Assembly (NCBI RefSeq): GCF_008704395.1
Contig: NZ_CP023695.1
Coordinates: forward strand, 3,844,001 to 3,908,000
Length of the DNA: 64,000 nucleotides
Source: Streptomyces alboniger
GTDB taxonomy: Bacteria > Actinomycetota > Actinomycetes > Streptomycetales > Streptomycetaceae
Direction: 5' to 3'
Shown piece after piece: positions 1-9,103 of the stretch (position 1 is its first letter; each line of letters begins with the position of its first letter). Both the position numbers and the translations under genes were made by a program. The notes beneath the pieces are model-generated. The model was not told the origin of the DNA, made no database searches, and saw nothing but the letters and a program-made list of their open reading frames with translations.

Positions 1-1
1 C

Positions 2-3000
2 ACCGTCGACGAGCGCGGGCGCACCAAGCCCACGCGCATGACGGCGCGGCGCACGGACGGCACCGAGTTCCCCGTCGAGGTCACCAGCTCCCCGCTGGAA
101 GACGGCAGGCACGCGTACGACAACCACGGCTACACCGGCGACGAGCTGCTGATGCTCGTCGTGCGGGACCTGTCGGGCACCGTCGACACCGAGGCCGAAC
201 TGGCCCGTTCGCAGCGGCAGACCGAGATGATCCTGCGTGCCGCGGCCGAGGGCGTCGTCGGGACGGACACCGACGGACGCGTCGTCCTCGTCAACCCGGC
301 CGCCGCCCAGATACTGGGTTTCCGGGCGAGCGATCTCGGCGGGCAGGAACTGCACCCGCTGGTCCTGCACTCGCGCGCCGACGGCGAACCCTTCCCCTAC
401 GAGGAGTCCCCGCTCGCCGACACCCTCCGCTCCGGGCGCAAGCACCGGGTGCGCGGACAGGTGCTGTGGTCCAAGAGCGGCGCCAAGGTACCGGTCGACC
501 TGACGACGTCCCCGGTACGCGACGGCGACCAACTGGTCGGCGCGGTGATGACGTTCACCGACCGCAGGCCCTACGACGAGCTGGCCGAGAAGCACGAGGC
601 CGCCCTCGCCCGGCACGCGGAGGAGATCCGTGCCGCCGCCGAGCGGCACGCCGAGGAGATCAAGGCGGCGGAGGAGCGGCGCGCCGAGGAGATCAAGGCC
701 GCCGAGGAGCAGCGCGCCGAGGAACTCGCCGCCGAACAGGAGCGTTACGCGGCGCTCGCCGAGCGCGAGAAGGACCGCTTCGAAGAGCTGGCCGAGCGCG
801 AGAAGTCGCGGTACGAGACGCTGGCCGCCCGGCATGAGCAGCTGCTCGCCGTCCTCGGCTCGTCCCTGCGCGGGCCCCTCGACGAACTGCGCCGCGAACT
901 GGCCGCGCTCGCCGCGGACGACGCGGGCCAGCTGTGGCCCGAGGCCAACCAGGTCCTGCACCACCTGTCCGCCGGGTACGCCCGGATGACCACGCTCGTC
1001 GACAACGTCCTCGGCTTCCAGCGGCTCGACGCGGGCGAGGAGCAGCTGACCCTCACCCCGGCCCTGCTCGACGCGGTCGTCGCCACCGGCGTGGAGGGCG
1101 CGGTCGAGCTGATCGGGCCCGGCCGGGCGCAGTTCGCCGTGCACGCGCCGCCGATAGAGATCGTGGTCGACGCGGGACGGCTCGCCACCGCGGTGGCCCA
1201 TCTCGTCGCGGACGTGGCCGGGATCGACGCGACGGGCAACACGCGCGCGGGTGCCGGTTCCGGCGCCGCCGCGACGGGGGCTTACGTCGACTCGACGATC
1301 GTGGTGGCCGCGGCCCAGCGCGGCGAGGTCGTCCGCATCGAGGTCCGGGGGCCCTACGCGGGCGGGGACCCGGTGCACGAGCCGATCGTGCGCGGCATCG
1401 TGCGGGCCCACGGAGGGGTGCTCCAGACGCACGAGGTGCCGGGTATGAGCGGCAGTGCGTACGTACTTGAAGTGCCGATCGTGGCGGTCGGGGAGGCGGG
1501 CGCGACAGGGGCGGCAGGCGCGACCGTGGCGGTCGGAGCGGGTTCTACGGAGAGCGGCGGTTCGGGAACGGGCTCTACGGAGAGGGCCGGTTCGGCTGCG
1601 CCCGCAGCTCCGGGTGGCGTGGTCGCGGTGCCCGAGCAGGCGTCGCCCGCCACGGGCGGCGGGCGTCGACGGGCTCGGCGTCCCTCGGTGGACTCCTTCC
1701 TGGAGAGCGGCGTTCCGGCGGCCCCTTCCGGCGGCACGGAGGCGGGGGCGGCCACCGCGCCGACCGGCACGGGTCGGCGCAGGGGGCGGCGCGCGGCGGA
1801 GGCCACCGCTGTCCCGGGGAGCCCGGACACCCTCGGCAGCGGCACGGTGGCGACCGACCAGGGGGCGAGCCCCACGGCCGGGCCGGCGAGCGGGCCCGGG
1901 GGCGGGCCTGCGGTCGGGCCCATGGGTGGTCCTGCTGGCGGTCCCGCGGGTGGGCCCGCGGGCGGTTCCGTGTCGGAGGCGCAGGCTTCGGAGACTTCGG
2001 AGACGGCCGGTGGTGCGTCGGGGCTCCCCTCTGGTGGTACCTCGGGCGGTACCGGGCGGCGGCGCGGGCGGCCGAGTGCCGCCGAGGGTGCCGTGCTGAC
2101 GGCGGCCGAACACGCGGCCGGATCCGCCGCGTTGGGCCAGACCGTGCCGCCGCAGGGCGTGCCGGTCCCGGCGAGCGGGACCGGCCGTCGCGCACGGCGG
2201 GCCGGTGAGCAGCACGCGCTGCCCGCGCTGGCCTCGGGTCCTTCGGAGACCTCAGGCGGCGCACCGGGTACGGAACTCGCCGCGGTGGAGGCCGGTCACG
2301 GCGACGCCGCGCGGCCCACGGGGCGCCGGGCGCGGCGCGCGCTGGCCGCCGCCAAGGAGCGGGCCGCGGCGGAAGGGGCCAACAGCGGACGCGTCTTCGC
2401 GCTTCCCCCGGCCACGGCCGACCGTGACACGCCGGACCAGGAGATCGCGGCCCAGGAGACCGTGGGTCCCGTGGGTCCCGTGGGCCATGCCGTGGTGAAT
2501 CAGGCTGCGGTCGCGGTGGGCCAAGGCGTCGTGGATCAGGGCGTCGGAGTGCCGGGGGCCTTGGGGCAGGGCGTCGTGGGTCAAGGTGCCGTAGGACAGG
2601 ACTCCGTAGGACACACCCCCGCGGGGTCGGCTCCCGTAGGCCACGCCGTAGTGAATCAAGCCGCTGTGAGCCGGGGCTTCGGCGCGGGCGCGCCCGTGCC
2701 GGGGTACCCGGGCGTCCAGGGTGACACCGGGCAGCACGCCGCGGTCCCGCACGGCCCTGGCGACGACCACACCCCGCCGCAGCCGCACCCCGCGCAGGCT
2801 CCGACGGGCCGCCGCCGCTCCCGGCAGCCGGTCACCGCGAACCCCGCGGCTCCGCAGAGCCCCGTGACTCCGCAGAATCCGGGGACTCCCGCCGAGGACC
2901 CGACATCTGCCCCGGCTGCCCCGACCGCACCGGGCGCCCGGGTGGCCCCGCAGCCCCCAGGCGTTCCGACCGCCCCTGCCGCCCCCACCGCCCCGGCGGC

Positions 3001-4540
3001 ACCGGCCACACCGACCGCACCGGGTCAGGGGCCGCTCCCGCCCGGCGCCCAGCAGGGCCGTCGGGCCGCCGGGGCCGGGCAGCCGCTGCCCGCGCCGCGG
3101 CCGTGGCCCGACGGCACCACCCCCGCCGAGGGCGTGCCCGCGCAGGGCAACGCGCGCTCCGCGGGCGCCCCCGCACAGGGCGTTCCGGCGCCCGCCCGGG
3201 GCGCGGCGCTCCCGCCCGAGCGCGGCACGCAGGCGTCGCGCGCGGCGCAGCCGCTGCCCGCCGAGGCCCCCGGTGACCCGAACTCGACGCAGGGGCGCGC
3301 GTTCAGCGTGCGTACGCTCGGCCAGGGCGTACCGTTCGGCCAGCAGGTCTCCGAGCAGCAGCAGGGCCGCCAGGCCGCCGCGGCCTCGCCCGACCAGGGC
3401 GGTCGTCCGACGGGCAACGTCCGGCCCCCGGGGTCCCCGATGCCGCCCCAGGGCGCCCAGCCGGAGCAGCCGCCGTCGGCCACGCTCCCGCAGGAAGGCA
3501 CGCCCGAGCCGCAGCAGGGCCAGGCCGCCGCCCCGCAGTCGCAGACGCTCGGCGGCTCCGGGCGCAGGCGCAGGCTGGGCACGCCTCCGGCACCCACGGC
3601 CGAGGAGCGCCCCGAGGCCTCGGGCCGCCCGCACCCGCAGACCCCGCCCCCGGCGCACCCCCAGTCCCGTATCGCGGCGGCCACCGAGGGCGCCGGACGT
3701 TCGTACGCGATCGGCGCCCCGGACGAGAACGCGGCCGAGGGACCCGAGCCGCTGGACGGCCCCGGTGGCGCGGTCGAGGTCGACAACCGGCCCCAGCCCC
3801 GGCCGATGGACGACGAGCTGCCGCCCGAGCCGCTCGACAACCCGCGCCGCCTCCTGGTGTGGCCCGCGCCCGACGTCACCACGCAGCAGGCGCTCAGCGA
3901 CCGCGGCTACCGTCCCGTGATCGTGCACTCGCGCGAGGAGGTCGACGCCCAGATCGCGGCGTTCCCCGCGGCCCTGTTCGTGGACCCGCTGACCGGACCG
4001 ATCACGCGCACGGCGCTTCAGTCGCTGCGGCAGGCCGCCGTGGCAGCCGAGGTGCCCGTGCTCGTGACGGCGGGACTCGGCCAGGCGACGCGCGAGGCGG
4101 CGTACGGCGCCGACCCCGCCGTACTCCTGAAGGCGCTCGCGCCGCGCGACAGCGAGCAGCATCCGCCACGCGTCCTGCTCATCGAGGAGCACGAGGAGAT
4201 CGCGCTCGCCCTGACCGCGACGCTGGAGCGGCGGGGCATGCAGGTCGCGCGGGCCGAGAGCGACGCGGACGCGGTGACGCTCGCGGCGCAGATGCGGCCG
4301 AACCTCGTAGTGATGGACCTGCTCCAGGTGCGCCGCCGCCGGGCCGGGATCATCGACTGGCTACGCGCGAACGGGCAGTTGAACCGCACTCCGCTGGTCG
4401 TCTACACCGCCGCCGTCGACGAGACGGAGCTGCCGCGCCTCGCGGCGGGCGAGACGGTGCTGTTCCTCGCGGAGCGCTCCACGAGCAACGAGGTGCAGAG
4501 CCGCATCGTGGATCTGCTGGCGAAGATCGGCACCAACTGA
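2..4540 (+). CDS. Large PAS / coiled-coil pseudo-histidine kinase with two receiver-like domains (5' end missing)
   Basis: The frame is open from the window edge, so the true start lies upstream; the first Met codon inside the window is at 38. Numbering from that Met, the end of one PAS domain is followed by a second PAS (about 57-175). A charged coiled coil (about 178-270) contains four 11-residue repeats of the type RHAEEIKAAEE. A DHp/HATPase-like region spans about 270-490. A very long Gly/Pro/Ala-rich linker (about 490-1265) and two receiver-like domains (about 1268-1370 and 1376-1495) follow. The usual SHELR..PL H-box reads SSLRGPL, so the phosphoacceptor His is absent, and no N box or DxGxG box is visible. 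The last receiver keeps acidic residues and an Asp in VVMDLL (about 1426) but has AER where the conserved Lys should be. It is probably a signalling scaffold rather than an active kinase. The partner is unknown. Confidence 0.8.
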   Translation, partial: TVDERGRTKPTRMTARRTDGTEFPVEVTSSPLEDGRHAYDNHGYTGDELLMLVVRDLSGTVDTEAELARSQRQTEMILRAAAEGVVGTDTDGRVVLVNPAAAQILGFRASDLGGQELHPLVLHSRADGEPFPYEESPLADTLRSGRKHRVRGQVLWSKSGAKVPVDLTTSPVRDGDQLVGAVMTFTDRRPYDELAEKHEAALARHAEEIRAAAERHAEEIKAAEERRAEEIKAAEEQRAEELAAEQERYAALAEREKDRFEELAEREKSRYETLAARHEQLLAVLGSSLRGPLDELRRELAALAADDAGQLWPEANQVLHHLSAGYARMTTLVDNVLGFQRLDAGEEQLTLTPALLDAVVATGVEGAVELIGPGRAQFAVHAPPIEIVVDAGRLATAVAHLVADVAGIDATGNTRAGAGSGAAATGAYVDSTIVVAAAQRGEVVRIEVRGPYAGGDPVHEPIVRGIVRAHGGVLQTHEVPGMSGSAYVLEVPIVAVGEAGATGAAGATVAVGAGSTESGGSGTGSTERAGSAAPAAPGGVVAVPEQASPATGGGRRRARRPSVDSFLESGVPAAPSGGTEAGAATAPTGTGRRRGRRAAEATAVPGSPDTLGSGTVATDQGASPTAGPASGPGGGPAVGPMGGPAGGPAGGPAGGSVSEAQASETSETAGGASGLPSGGTSGGTGRRRGRPSAAEGAVLTAAEHAAGSAALGQTVPPQGVPVPASGTGRRARRAGEQHALPALASGPSETSGGAPGTELAAVEAGHGDAARPTGRRARRALAAAKERAAAEGANSGRVFALPPATADRDTPDQEIAAQETVGPVGPVGHAVVNQAAVAVGQGVVDQGVGVPGALGQGVVGQGAVGQDSVGHTPAGSAPVGHAVVNQAAVSRGFGAGAPVPGYPGVQGDTGQHAAVPHGPGDDHTPPQPHPAQAPTGRRRSRQPVTANPAAPQSPVTPQNPGTPAEDPTSAPAAPTAPGARVAPQPPGVPTAPAAPTAPAAPATPTAPGQGPLPPGAQQGRRAAGAGQPLPAPRPWPDGTTPAEGVPAQGNARSAGAPAQGVPAPARGAALPPERGTQASRAAQPLPAEAPGDPNSTQGRAFSVRTLGQGVPFGQQVSEQQQGRQAAAASPDQGGRPTGNVRPPGSPMPPQGAQPEQPPSATLPQEGTPEPQQGQAAAPQSQTLGGSGRRRRLGTPPAPTAEERPEASGRPHPQTPPPAHPQSRIAAATEGAGRSYAIGAPDENAAEGPEPLDGPGGAVEVDNRPQPRPMDDELPPEPLDNPRRLLVWPAPDVTTQQALSDRGYRPVIVHSREEVDAQIAAFPAALFVDPLTGPITRTALQSLRQAAVAAEVPVLVTAGLGQATREAAYGADPAVLLKALAPRDSEQHPPRVLLIEEHEEIALALTATLERRGMQVARAESDADAVTLAAQMRPNLVVMDLLQVRRRRAGIIDWLRANGQLNRTPLVVYTAAVDETELPRLAAGETVLFLAERSTSNEVQSRIVDLLAKIGTN
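611..742 (+). repeat. Four 33-bp repeats encoding an 11-residue coiled-coil unit
   Basis: Four consecutive 33-base units encode variants of RHAEEIKAAEE. An 11-residue (hendecad) period is typical of a rod-like, slightly right-handed coiled coil. The repeat lies between the PAS domain and the degenerate kinase core. Confidence 0.75.
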
Positions 4541-4555
4541 CGTACCTCGGCGGGC

Positions 4556-5146
4556 CTACGTCCGTGGATCGGTGGCGGTGAGGCGGCGGACCGCCGCCTT
4601 CACCGAGGCCCGGAGCTGTTCCTTGTCGGCGTCCTCGTCGCCGACAAGGATTCGCCGCATCTGCGGCACGGCCGTGGACCAGCCGGCCAGCGCGACCACC
4701 ATGAAGAGCAGGTGGGGCGCGGGGATCTCGTCGCTGATCACGCCGCGGGCCTGCGCGTCGGCGAGTACGGCGACCTTGCGGTCGTAGTGGTCCCGGCGCT
4801 CGCGCTCGTCGGGCAGGTCCTCCGTGCCGTACTCGATGCCCTCCCAGAAGAGGAGGCGCAGCAGTTCGGGGTGGGCGGCGTGGTAGTCGATCAGCCGGTC
4901 CATCCAGCCGTCCATGTCGTCCGCGTCGACGGGGTGGGAGACGGCCATCTCCAGCATCCGCTTCTCCAGGACCTGGGTGAACAACTCCGCCTTGTTGCCG
5001 AAATAGGCGTAGATGAGCTGCTTGTTGGCCTTGGCCTGGCTCGCGATGCGGTCGATGCGGGCGCCCGCGATGCCGTACCGGGCGAACTCGGCGACCGCCG
5101 CCTCGAAAATCCGCGCCTTGGTGGCCTCGGGGTCTCTGACTGCCAT
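4556..5146 (-). CDS. TetR-family transcriptional repressor
   Basis: A 196-residue protein. Residues about 10-56 form the TetR helix-turn-helix (EAAVAEFARYG, then IASQAKANKQLIYAYFGNK), and the C-terminal ligand-binding domain is helical. The ATG at 5146 is chosen because the family's N-terminus normally starts a few residues before the HTH and because upstream in-frame codons run into the operator region. It is divergent from the MFS exporter gene (start 5322). The 175-bp gap holds two palindromes typical of TetR operators, so it very probably represses the exporter and itself. It converges on the large PAS gene with a 15-bp gap. The ligand is unknown, probably a small toxic or exported compound. 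Confidence 0.9.
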   Translation of the reverse strand: MAVRDPEATKARIFEAAVAEFARYGIAGARIDRIASQAKANKQLIYAYFGNKAELFTQVLEKRMLEMAVSHPVDADDMDGWMDRLIDYHAAHPELLRLLFWEGIEYGTEDLPDERERRDHYDRKVAVLADAQARGVISDEIPAPHLLFMVVALAGWSTAVPQMRRILVGDEDADKEQLRASVKAAVRRLTATDPRT

Positions 5147-5175
5147 GGGGACAGAGTAGGTGAACCCGTTCGGGT

Positions 5176-5191
5176 AACCAACTGGTTGGTT
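5176..5191. promoter_or_regulatory. TetR operator O1
   Basis: AACCAA-ctgg-TTGGTT, an inverted repeat with 6-bp perfect arms, lies directly upstream of a TTGACA -35 element. It shares its arms with the second palindrome 40 bp away. A further weak inverted repeat (ACCCG-tt-CGGGT, 5164-5175) abuts it on the repressor side. Confidence 0.7.
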
Positions 5192-5193
5192 GC

Positions 5194-5223
5194 TTGACAG
5201 GTTGGATGCGGCGAGCGCAGACT
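5194..5223 (+). promoter_or_regulatory. Promoter of the MFS gene
   Basis: A consensus TTGACA (5194-5199) is followed after 18 bp by CAGACT (5218-5223). Operator O1 touches the -35 box and operator O2 covers the expected transcription start, an arrangement suited to tight repression. Confidence 0.55.
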
Positions 5224-5228
5224 TTTTC

Positions 5229-5246
5229 CAACCAACTAGTTGGTTG
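5229..5246. promoter_or_regulatory. TetR operator O2, perfect 18-bp palindrome
   Basis: CAACCAACTAGTTGGTTG is a perfect palindrome just downstream of the predicted -10 element. It is the stronger of the two presumed TetR sites. Confidence 0.75.
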
Positions 5247-5321
5247 CCGTGCTCGTACGTTGACGCGTTCGCCTGTTCTCGCGTTCTCGCGTCTCGTGTT
5301 CTGTCGTCCGAGGAGACCCGC

Positions 5322-6605
5322 ATGCCCTCAGCCACGCCACCCCAAGTGACCTCGACCGCCTCTGCGGGCCCAGACGCCACGGCCCGGGCGCCGCGGCGGC
5401 CCTCCGCGCCAACACTGACCCCGCTCCCCGTCCCGCACGGCCTCTTCCTCGTCCTCATCGCGGTCTGCACGGCCGTGACGGCCGCCAATATCTACGTCGC
5501 CGCGCCCCTGCTCCCGCTGATAGCCCGCGACTTCGGCTCGACGCCGTCGGCCGTCGCGTGGATCGCCTCGGTCGCCCAGTTCGGGTACGCGGCGGGGCTG
5601 CTGTTCTTCGCCCCGCTCGGAGACAGCGTGAACCGCCGCAGACTCGTCGCGGTGCTCTCCGTGGTCACGGCGGGAGCGCTCGCTCTGGGCGCGGCCGCCT
5701 CGGGCGCCACCGCGCTGGCCGCCGCCGTCCTGGTGGCGTCCGCCGCGACAGTCGTCCCGCAGCTGCTCGTGCCGCTGGTCGCCGAGCGGGCGCCCGCGCA
5801 TCGGAGGGCCAGCCATGTCGCGGCCCTCATCGCCGGGCTCTTCACGGGCATCGTCGCGGCCCGCGTGCTCGGCGGGCTCGTCGGCCAGGCCTTCGGCTGG
5901 CGTTACGTCTTCCTGGGCGCCGCCGCGCTCACCGCGCTGCTCGGCCTCGCCTCGGCCGCCGTACTGCCCACCGAGAACCGCAAGCGGTCAGGGCCGCTCC
6001 TCGCGGGCCTCGCGCACCTCCCCGGCGTGGTGCGCGGCTCCGCCGAGCTGCGCCGCGCGTGCATACGCCAGGCCGGGATGTACGGCGCGTGGAGCGCGCT
6101 GTGGACCTCGCTCGCACTGCTCCTCACCGGCCGGGGCGGTGACGGCTATGGGATGACGACCGCGACGGCGGGCCTGTTCGGGCTCTTCGGCCTCGCCGCG
6201 AGTCTCGTCGCGCCGCTCGCGGGCGGCCTCGTGGACCGCTTCGGCGCGTCGAAGGTCGTCGCGTACGGCTACGGCCTCGCGGCGGTGTCGGTGCCGCTGT
6301 TCTGGCTGGGCGGCGGGGCGCTGTGGGCCCTGTGCGCGGCGGCGGTCGCCATCCATATGGCACTGGTGGCCAACCACGTCGCCAACCAGACCCTGGCGCT
6401 GACGACCACCAGAACCCCGGCGGTCGCCAACACCGCCTATGTGGTGGCCGGTTTCGCGGGCGGCGCGCTGGCCTCCGCGCTCGCGGGCGGCGCGTTCACC
6501 CACTGGGGCTGGTCGGGCGTGTGTGCGGTCGCCGCCCTGTGGCTGGCGCTCGGCTGGGCGACGACCGCGATACCGGCCCGGTACCGGCAGGTCAGAGCTG
6601 CGTGA
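5322..6605 (+). CDS. MFS transporter (DHA1-like exporter)
   Basis: A 427-residue integral membrane protein of the major facilitator superfamily, probably a proton-driven exporter. A Pro/Ala/Thr-rich cytoplasmic N-terminus (about 1-38) is followed by around 12 hydrophobic segments. The loop between helices 2 and 3 contains the GDxxxRR-type motif (PLGDSVNRRR). The ATG at 5322 is preceded by AGGAG at 5311-5315. It is divergent from, and probably repressed by, the adjacent TetR protein. Its 3' end overlaps the converging acyl-CoA synthetase gene by 14 bp. The substrate cannot be told from the sequence. Confidence 0.88.
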   Translation: MPSATPPQVTSTASAGPDATARAPRRPSAPTLTPLPVPHGLFLVLIAVCTAVTAANIYVAAPLLPLIARDFGSTPSAVAWIASVAQFGYAAGLLFFAPLGDSVNRRRLVAVLSVVTAGALALGAAASGATALAAAVLVASAATVVPQLLVPLVAERAPAHRRASHVAALIAGLFTGIVAARVLGGLVGQAFGWRYVFLGAAALTALLGLASAAVLPTENRKRSGPLLAGLAHLPGVVRGSAELRRACIRQAGMYGAWSALWTSLALLLTGRGGDGYGMTTATAGLFGLFGLAASLVAPLAGGLVDRFGASKVVAYGYGLAAVSVPLFWLGGGALWALCAAAVAIHMALVANHVANQTLALTTTRTPAVANTAYVVAGFAGGALASALAGGAFTHWGWSGVCAVAALWLALGWATTAIPARYRQVRAA

Positions 6606-8241
6606 CGGTCAGCTCACCGTCGGCGTACTGCCTGCGCAGGACCTTCTTGTCGAACTTGCCGACGCTGGTCTTCGGAACCGCGGGGATGATCGCCCAGCGC
6701 TCGGGGAGCTGCCACTTGGCGATGCTGTCCGCGAGGAAGTCGCGCAGGGTCGCGTAGTCGGCGGTCGCGTTCTCCTTCAACACGACCGTGGCGAGCGGAC
6801 GTTCGCCCCACTTCTCGTCGGGCACGGCGACGACCGCGGCCTCGGCGACGTCCGGGTGGGCCATCAGGGCGTTCTCCAGCTCGACCGACGAGATCCACTC
6901 GCCGCCCGACTTGATGACGTCCTTCGCCCGGTCGGTGAGGGTCAGGAAGCCGTCGGGGCTGATCACACCGACATCGCCGGTCTTCAGCCAGCCGTCCTCG
7001 CTGAACTTGTCCTCGGGCCTGAGGGTCTCGCCGCCCGCGCCGCCGTAGTAGGCGCCCGCGATCCAGGGTCCGCGCACCTCCAGCTCACCGGCCGACTCAC
7101 CGTCCCAGGGCAGGTGTTCACCACCGGGGCCGATCAGCCGGGCCTCGACGGCGGCGGGGAAGCGGCCCTGCGTGAGCCGGTAGCCGAACTCCTCGTCGGT
7201 GCCGATCGCGTGGGCCGGCGGGCGGGCGACCGTGCCGAGCGGGGACGTCTCCGTCATGCCCCAGGCGTGGCAGACCCGCATGCCGAGGCGGTCGAACGCC
7301 TCCATCAGGGACGGCGGACACGCCGAACCACCGATGGTGACCTGCCCGAGCGAGCTGACGTCACGCGGCCTCGCGGAGAGTTCGGCGAGCAGGCCCTGCC
7401 AGATGGTGGGGACGGCGGCCGCGTGAGTGGGCCGCTCCGCCTCGATCATCTCGGCGAGCGGGCCGGGCTGGAGGAAGCGGTCCGGCATCAGCATGTTCAC
7501 GCCGGTCATCAGGGCGGCATGGGGCAAACCCCACGCGTTCACATGAAATTGGGGCACTACAACCAAGGAGGTGTCCGCGTCGCTCAGCCCCATCGACTGG
7601 GCCATGTTGACCTGCATGGAATGCAGATAGATGGAGCGGTGGGAGTAGGTGACGCCCTTGGGGTCACCGGTGGTGCCGGAGGTGTAGCACATGGCGGCAG
7701 CGGCGCGCTCGTCCAGCTCGGGCCAGTCGTACGAGGTGGGCTTACCGGTGAGCAGTTCCTCGTACTCATGCACCCGCGCCCGCGCGTCCGCCAGGAGGGA
7801 GCGGTCACCGGGGCCCGAGACCACGATGTGCTCGACGGTCGCCATGTGGGGGAGCAGCGGCGCGAGGAGGCCGAGGAGGGAGCCGTTGACGATGATGACG
7901 CGGTCGGCGGCGTGGTTGACGATCCACGTCAGCTGGTCGGCGGGCAGCCGCAGATTGAGGGTGTGGAGGATGGCGCCCATGCAGGGCACGGCGTAATAGG
8001 CCTCGACGTGCTCCGAGTTATTCCACATAAACGTGGCAATTCGGTCATCGTCCGAGACGCCGAGGTCCTCGCGCAGGGCGTGGGCGAGCTGCGCGGCGCG
8101 CTCACCGATCTCACGGAAGCTGCGGCGCTGCGGGGCGCCCTCTCCGGTCCAGGTGACGACCTGCGACGTGCCGTGCACGGTCGAGCCGTGCCGGAGGATC
8201 CGGGTGACAGTCAGCGGTACGTCCTGCATCGTGCTCAGCAC
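6592..8241 (-). CDS. AMP-forming long-chain fatty acyl-CoA synthetase
   Basis: Member of the ANL superfamily that activates a carboxylic acid as an acyl-AMP and transfers it to CoA. About 549 residues. The P-loop [11 protein letters not shown] is near residue 184, the AMP-binding motif GMTETSPLG and the hinge TGDVG follow, and the C-terminal lysine segment is [14 protein letters not shown] at 8241 is preferred because AGGAGG lies 5 nt upstream; ATG codons at 8262 and 8229 are alternatives. It resembles FadD enzymes for medium/long-chain acids. A steroid- or fatty-acid-related hydratase/aldolase operon lies about 2 kb downstream, but a functional link is only inferred. Confidence 0.9.
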   Translation of the reverse strand: MLSTMQDVPLTVTRILRHGSTVHGTSQVVTWTGEGAPQRRSFREIGERAAQLAHALREDLGVSDDDRIATFMWNNSEHVEAYYAVPCMGAILHTLNLRLPADQLTWIVNHAADRVIIVNGSLLGLLAPLLPHMATVEHIVVSGPGDRSLLADARARVHEYEELLTGKPTSYDWPELDERAAAAMCYTSGTTGDPKGVTYSHRSIYLHSMQVNMAQSMGLSDADTSLVVVPQFHVNAWGLPHAALMTGVNMLMPDRFLQPGPLAEMIEAERPTHAAAVPTIWQGLLAELSARPRDVSSLGQVTIGGSACPPSLMEAFDRLGMRVCHAWGMTETSPLGTVARPPAHAIGTDEEFGYRLTQGRFPAAVEARLIGPGGEHLPWDGESAGELEVRGPWIAGAYYGGAGGETLRPEDKFSEDGWLKTGDVGVISPDGFLTLTDRAKDVIKSGGEWISSVELENALMAHPDVAEAAVVAVPDEKWGERPLATVVLKENATADYATLRDFLADSIAKWQLPERWAIIPAVPKTSVGKFDKKVLRRQYADGELTVTQL

Positions 8242-8339
8242 GGCGTCCTCCTGGGGCGACATCGCCTACGCGGCGGTAAGGGGTGCGCTGATTCTGCGCG
8301 CATACCGCTCGGTATGTCACTACTCCAGGAGATGATCGA

Positions 8340-8921
8340 TCATCGGACGGGCGTCAGCTCCGGGTCCTCGCGGAGTTTGCCGAGCGCCCGCGACACCGCG
8401 CTCTTCACCGTTCCGACCGAGACCCCGAGCACCTCGGCGGTCTGGACCTCGCTGAGATCCTCGTAGTACCTGAGGACGACCATCGCCCGCTGCCGGTCCG
8501 GCAGCTTCATGATCGCGCGCCACATCGCGTCGCGGAGCACCTGGTGCTCGGCCGGGTCCCCGAGCGGCGTCACCTCCGGTTCCGGCAGCTCGTCGCAGGC
8601 GAACTCGTCGACCTTGCGCTTGCGCCACTGCGACGTACGCGTGTTCAGCAGGGCGCGTCGCACATAGCCGTCGAGCGCGCGATGGTCCTCGATCCGGTCC
8701 CACGCGACATACGTCTTGGTCAGCGCGGTCTGCAACAGATCCTCGGCATCGCTCGGATTCGCGGTCAGCGAGCGGGCGGTGCGCAGCAGTACGGGCTGGC
8801 GTGCCCGTACGTAGGACGCGAACGACGGGTACGCGAAGGGCCCCGTGCCCCGCGTCGGACCCGTGCCCCGCGTCGCGGCCTTCGATGCGCTGGTGCACAC
8901 GGACACCATGGATGCGGTCAT
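8340..8921 (-). CDS. ECF RNA polymerase sigma factor, SigE family
   Basis: A 193-residue ECF sigma factor. Sigma region 2 (about 40-105) contains NPSDAEDLLQTALTKTYVAW and WRKRK. Region 4 (about 128-185) contains a helix-turn-helix (LSEVQTAEVLGVSVGTVKSAVSRAL). No anti-sigma gene is adjacent. The N-terminus carries a short duplication (TRGTGP twice) encoded by an 18-bp tandem repeat near 8842-8875. The start is uncertain: the ATG at 8921 has GGAG only 2 nt upstream, and an ATG at 8909 or GTG codons nearby are possible. Confidence 0.88.
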   Translation of the reverse strand: MTASMVSVCTSASKAATRGTGPTRGTGPFAYPSFASYVRARQPVLLRTARSLTANPSDAEDLLQTALTKTYVAWDRIEDHRALDGYVRRALLNTRTSQWRKRKVDEFACDELPEPEVTPLGDPAEHQVLRDAMWRAIMKLPDRQRAMVVLRYYEDLSEVQTAEVLGVSVGTVKSAVSRALGKLREDPELTPVR

Positions 8922-9011
8922 GGCTCCACGCTAGGAGCACCCCCTACTTCAGCGGATCGGCCCCAAGTCCCGAAGCCGTGTCCGCCTCAGGTTGTACGAG
9001 GGGTGCCGGCC

Positions 9012-9028
9012 CCACCTCCTACAGGTGG
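9012..9028. terminator. Small hairpin between the GH-like and sigma genes
   Basis: CCACCT-cctac-AGGTGG lies 75 nt past the stop of the secreted GH-like gene and upstream of the sigma factor gene on the same strand. It may end the upstream transcript. There is no T-tract, so the assignment is weak. Confidence 0.35.
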
Positions 9029-9103
9029 AGGAGGCGGAGCGCACCCCCGAGTGGTCATCCCTGAGAACCGCCCCGGCGCACGGCCCCCGGTGGCCGGATT
9101 CCG

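Noticed and set aside
1500..3600. Possible CRISPR-like or transposon repeats in the first gene
   Set aside because: The repeats are in-frame codon-level low complexity of one protein; no spacer structure or terminal inverted repeats are present. No CRISPR array or insertion sequence was seen anywhere in the window.
2252..4192. Long open frame on the minus strand (646 codons) opposite the PAS protein gene
   Set aside because: It is an antisense shadow of the high-G+C coding frame: Arg-rich, no domain, no ribosome binding site. The plus-strand frame has recognisable domains.
6439..8466. Long open frame on the plus strand (675 codons) opposite the acyl-CoA synthetase
   Set aside because: The minus strand carries all ANL motifs; the plus frame is low-complexity Gly/Val/Arg sequence caused by codon bias.
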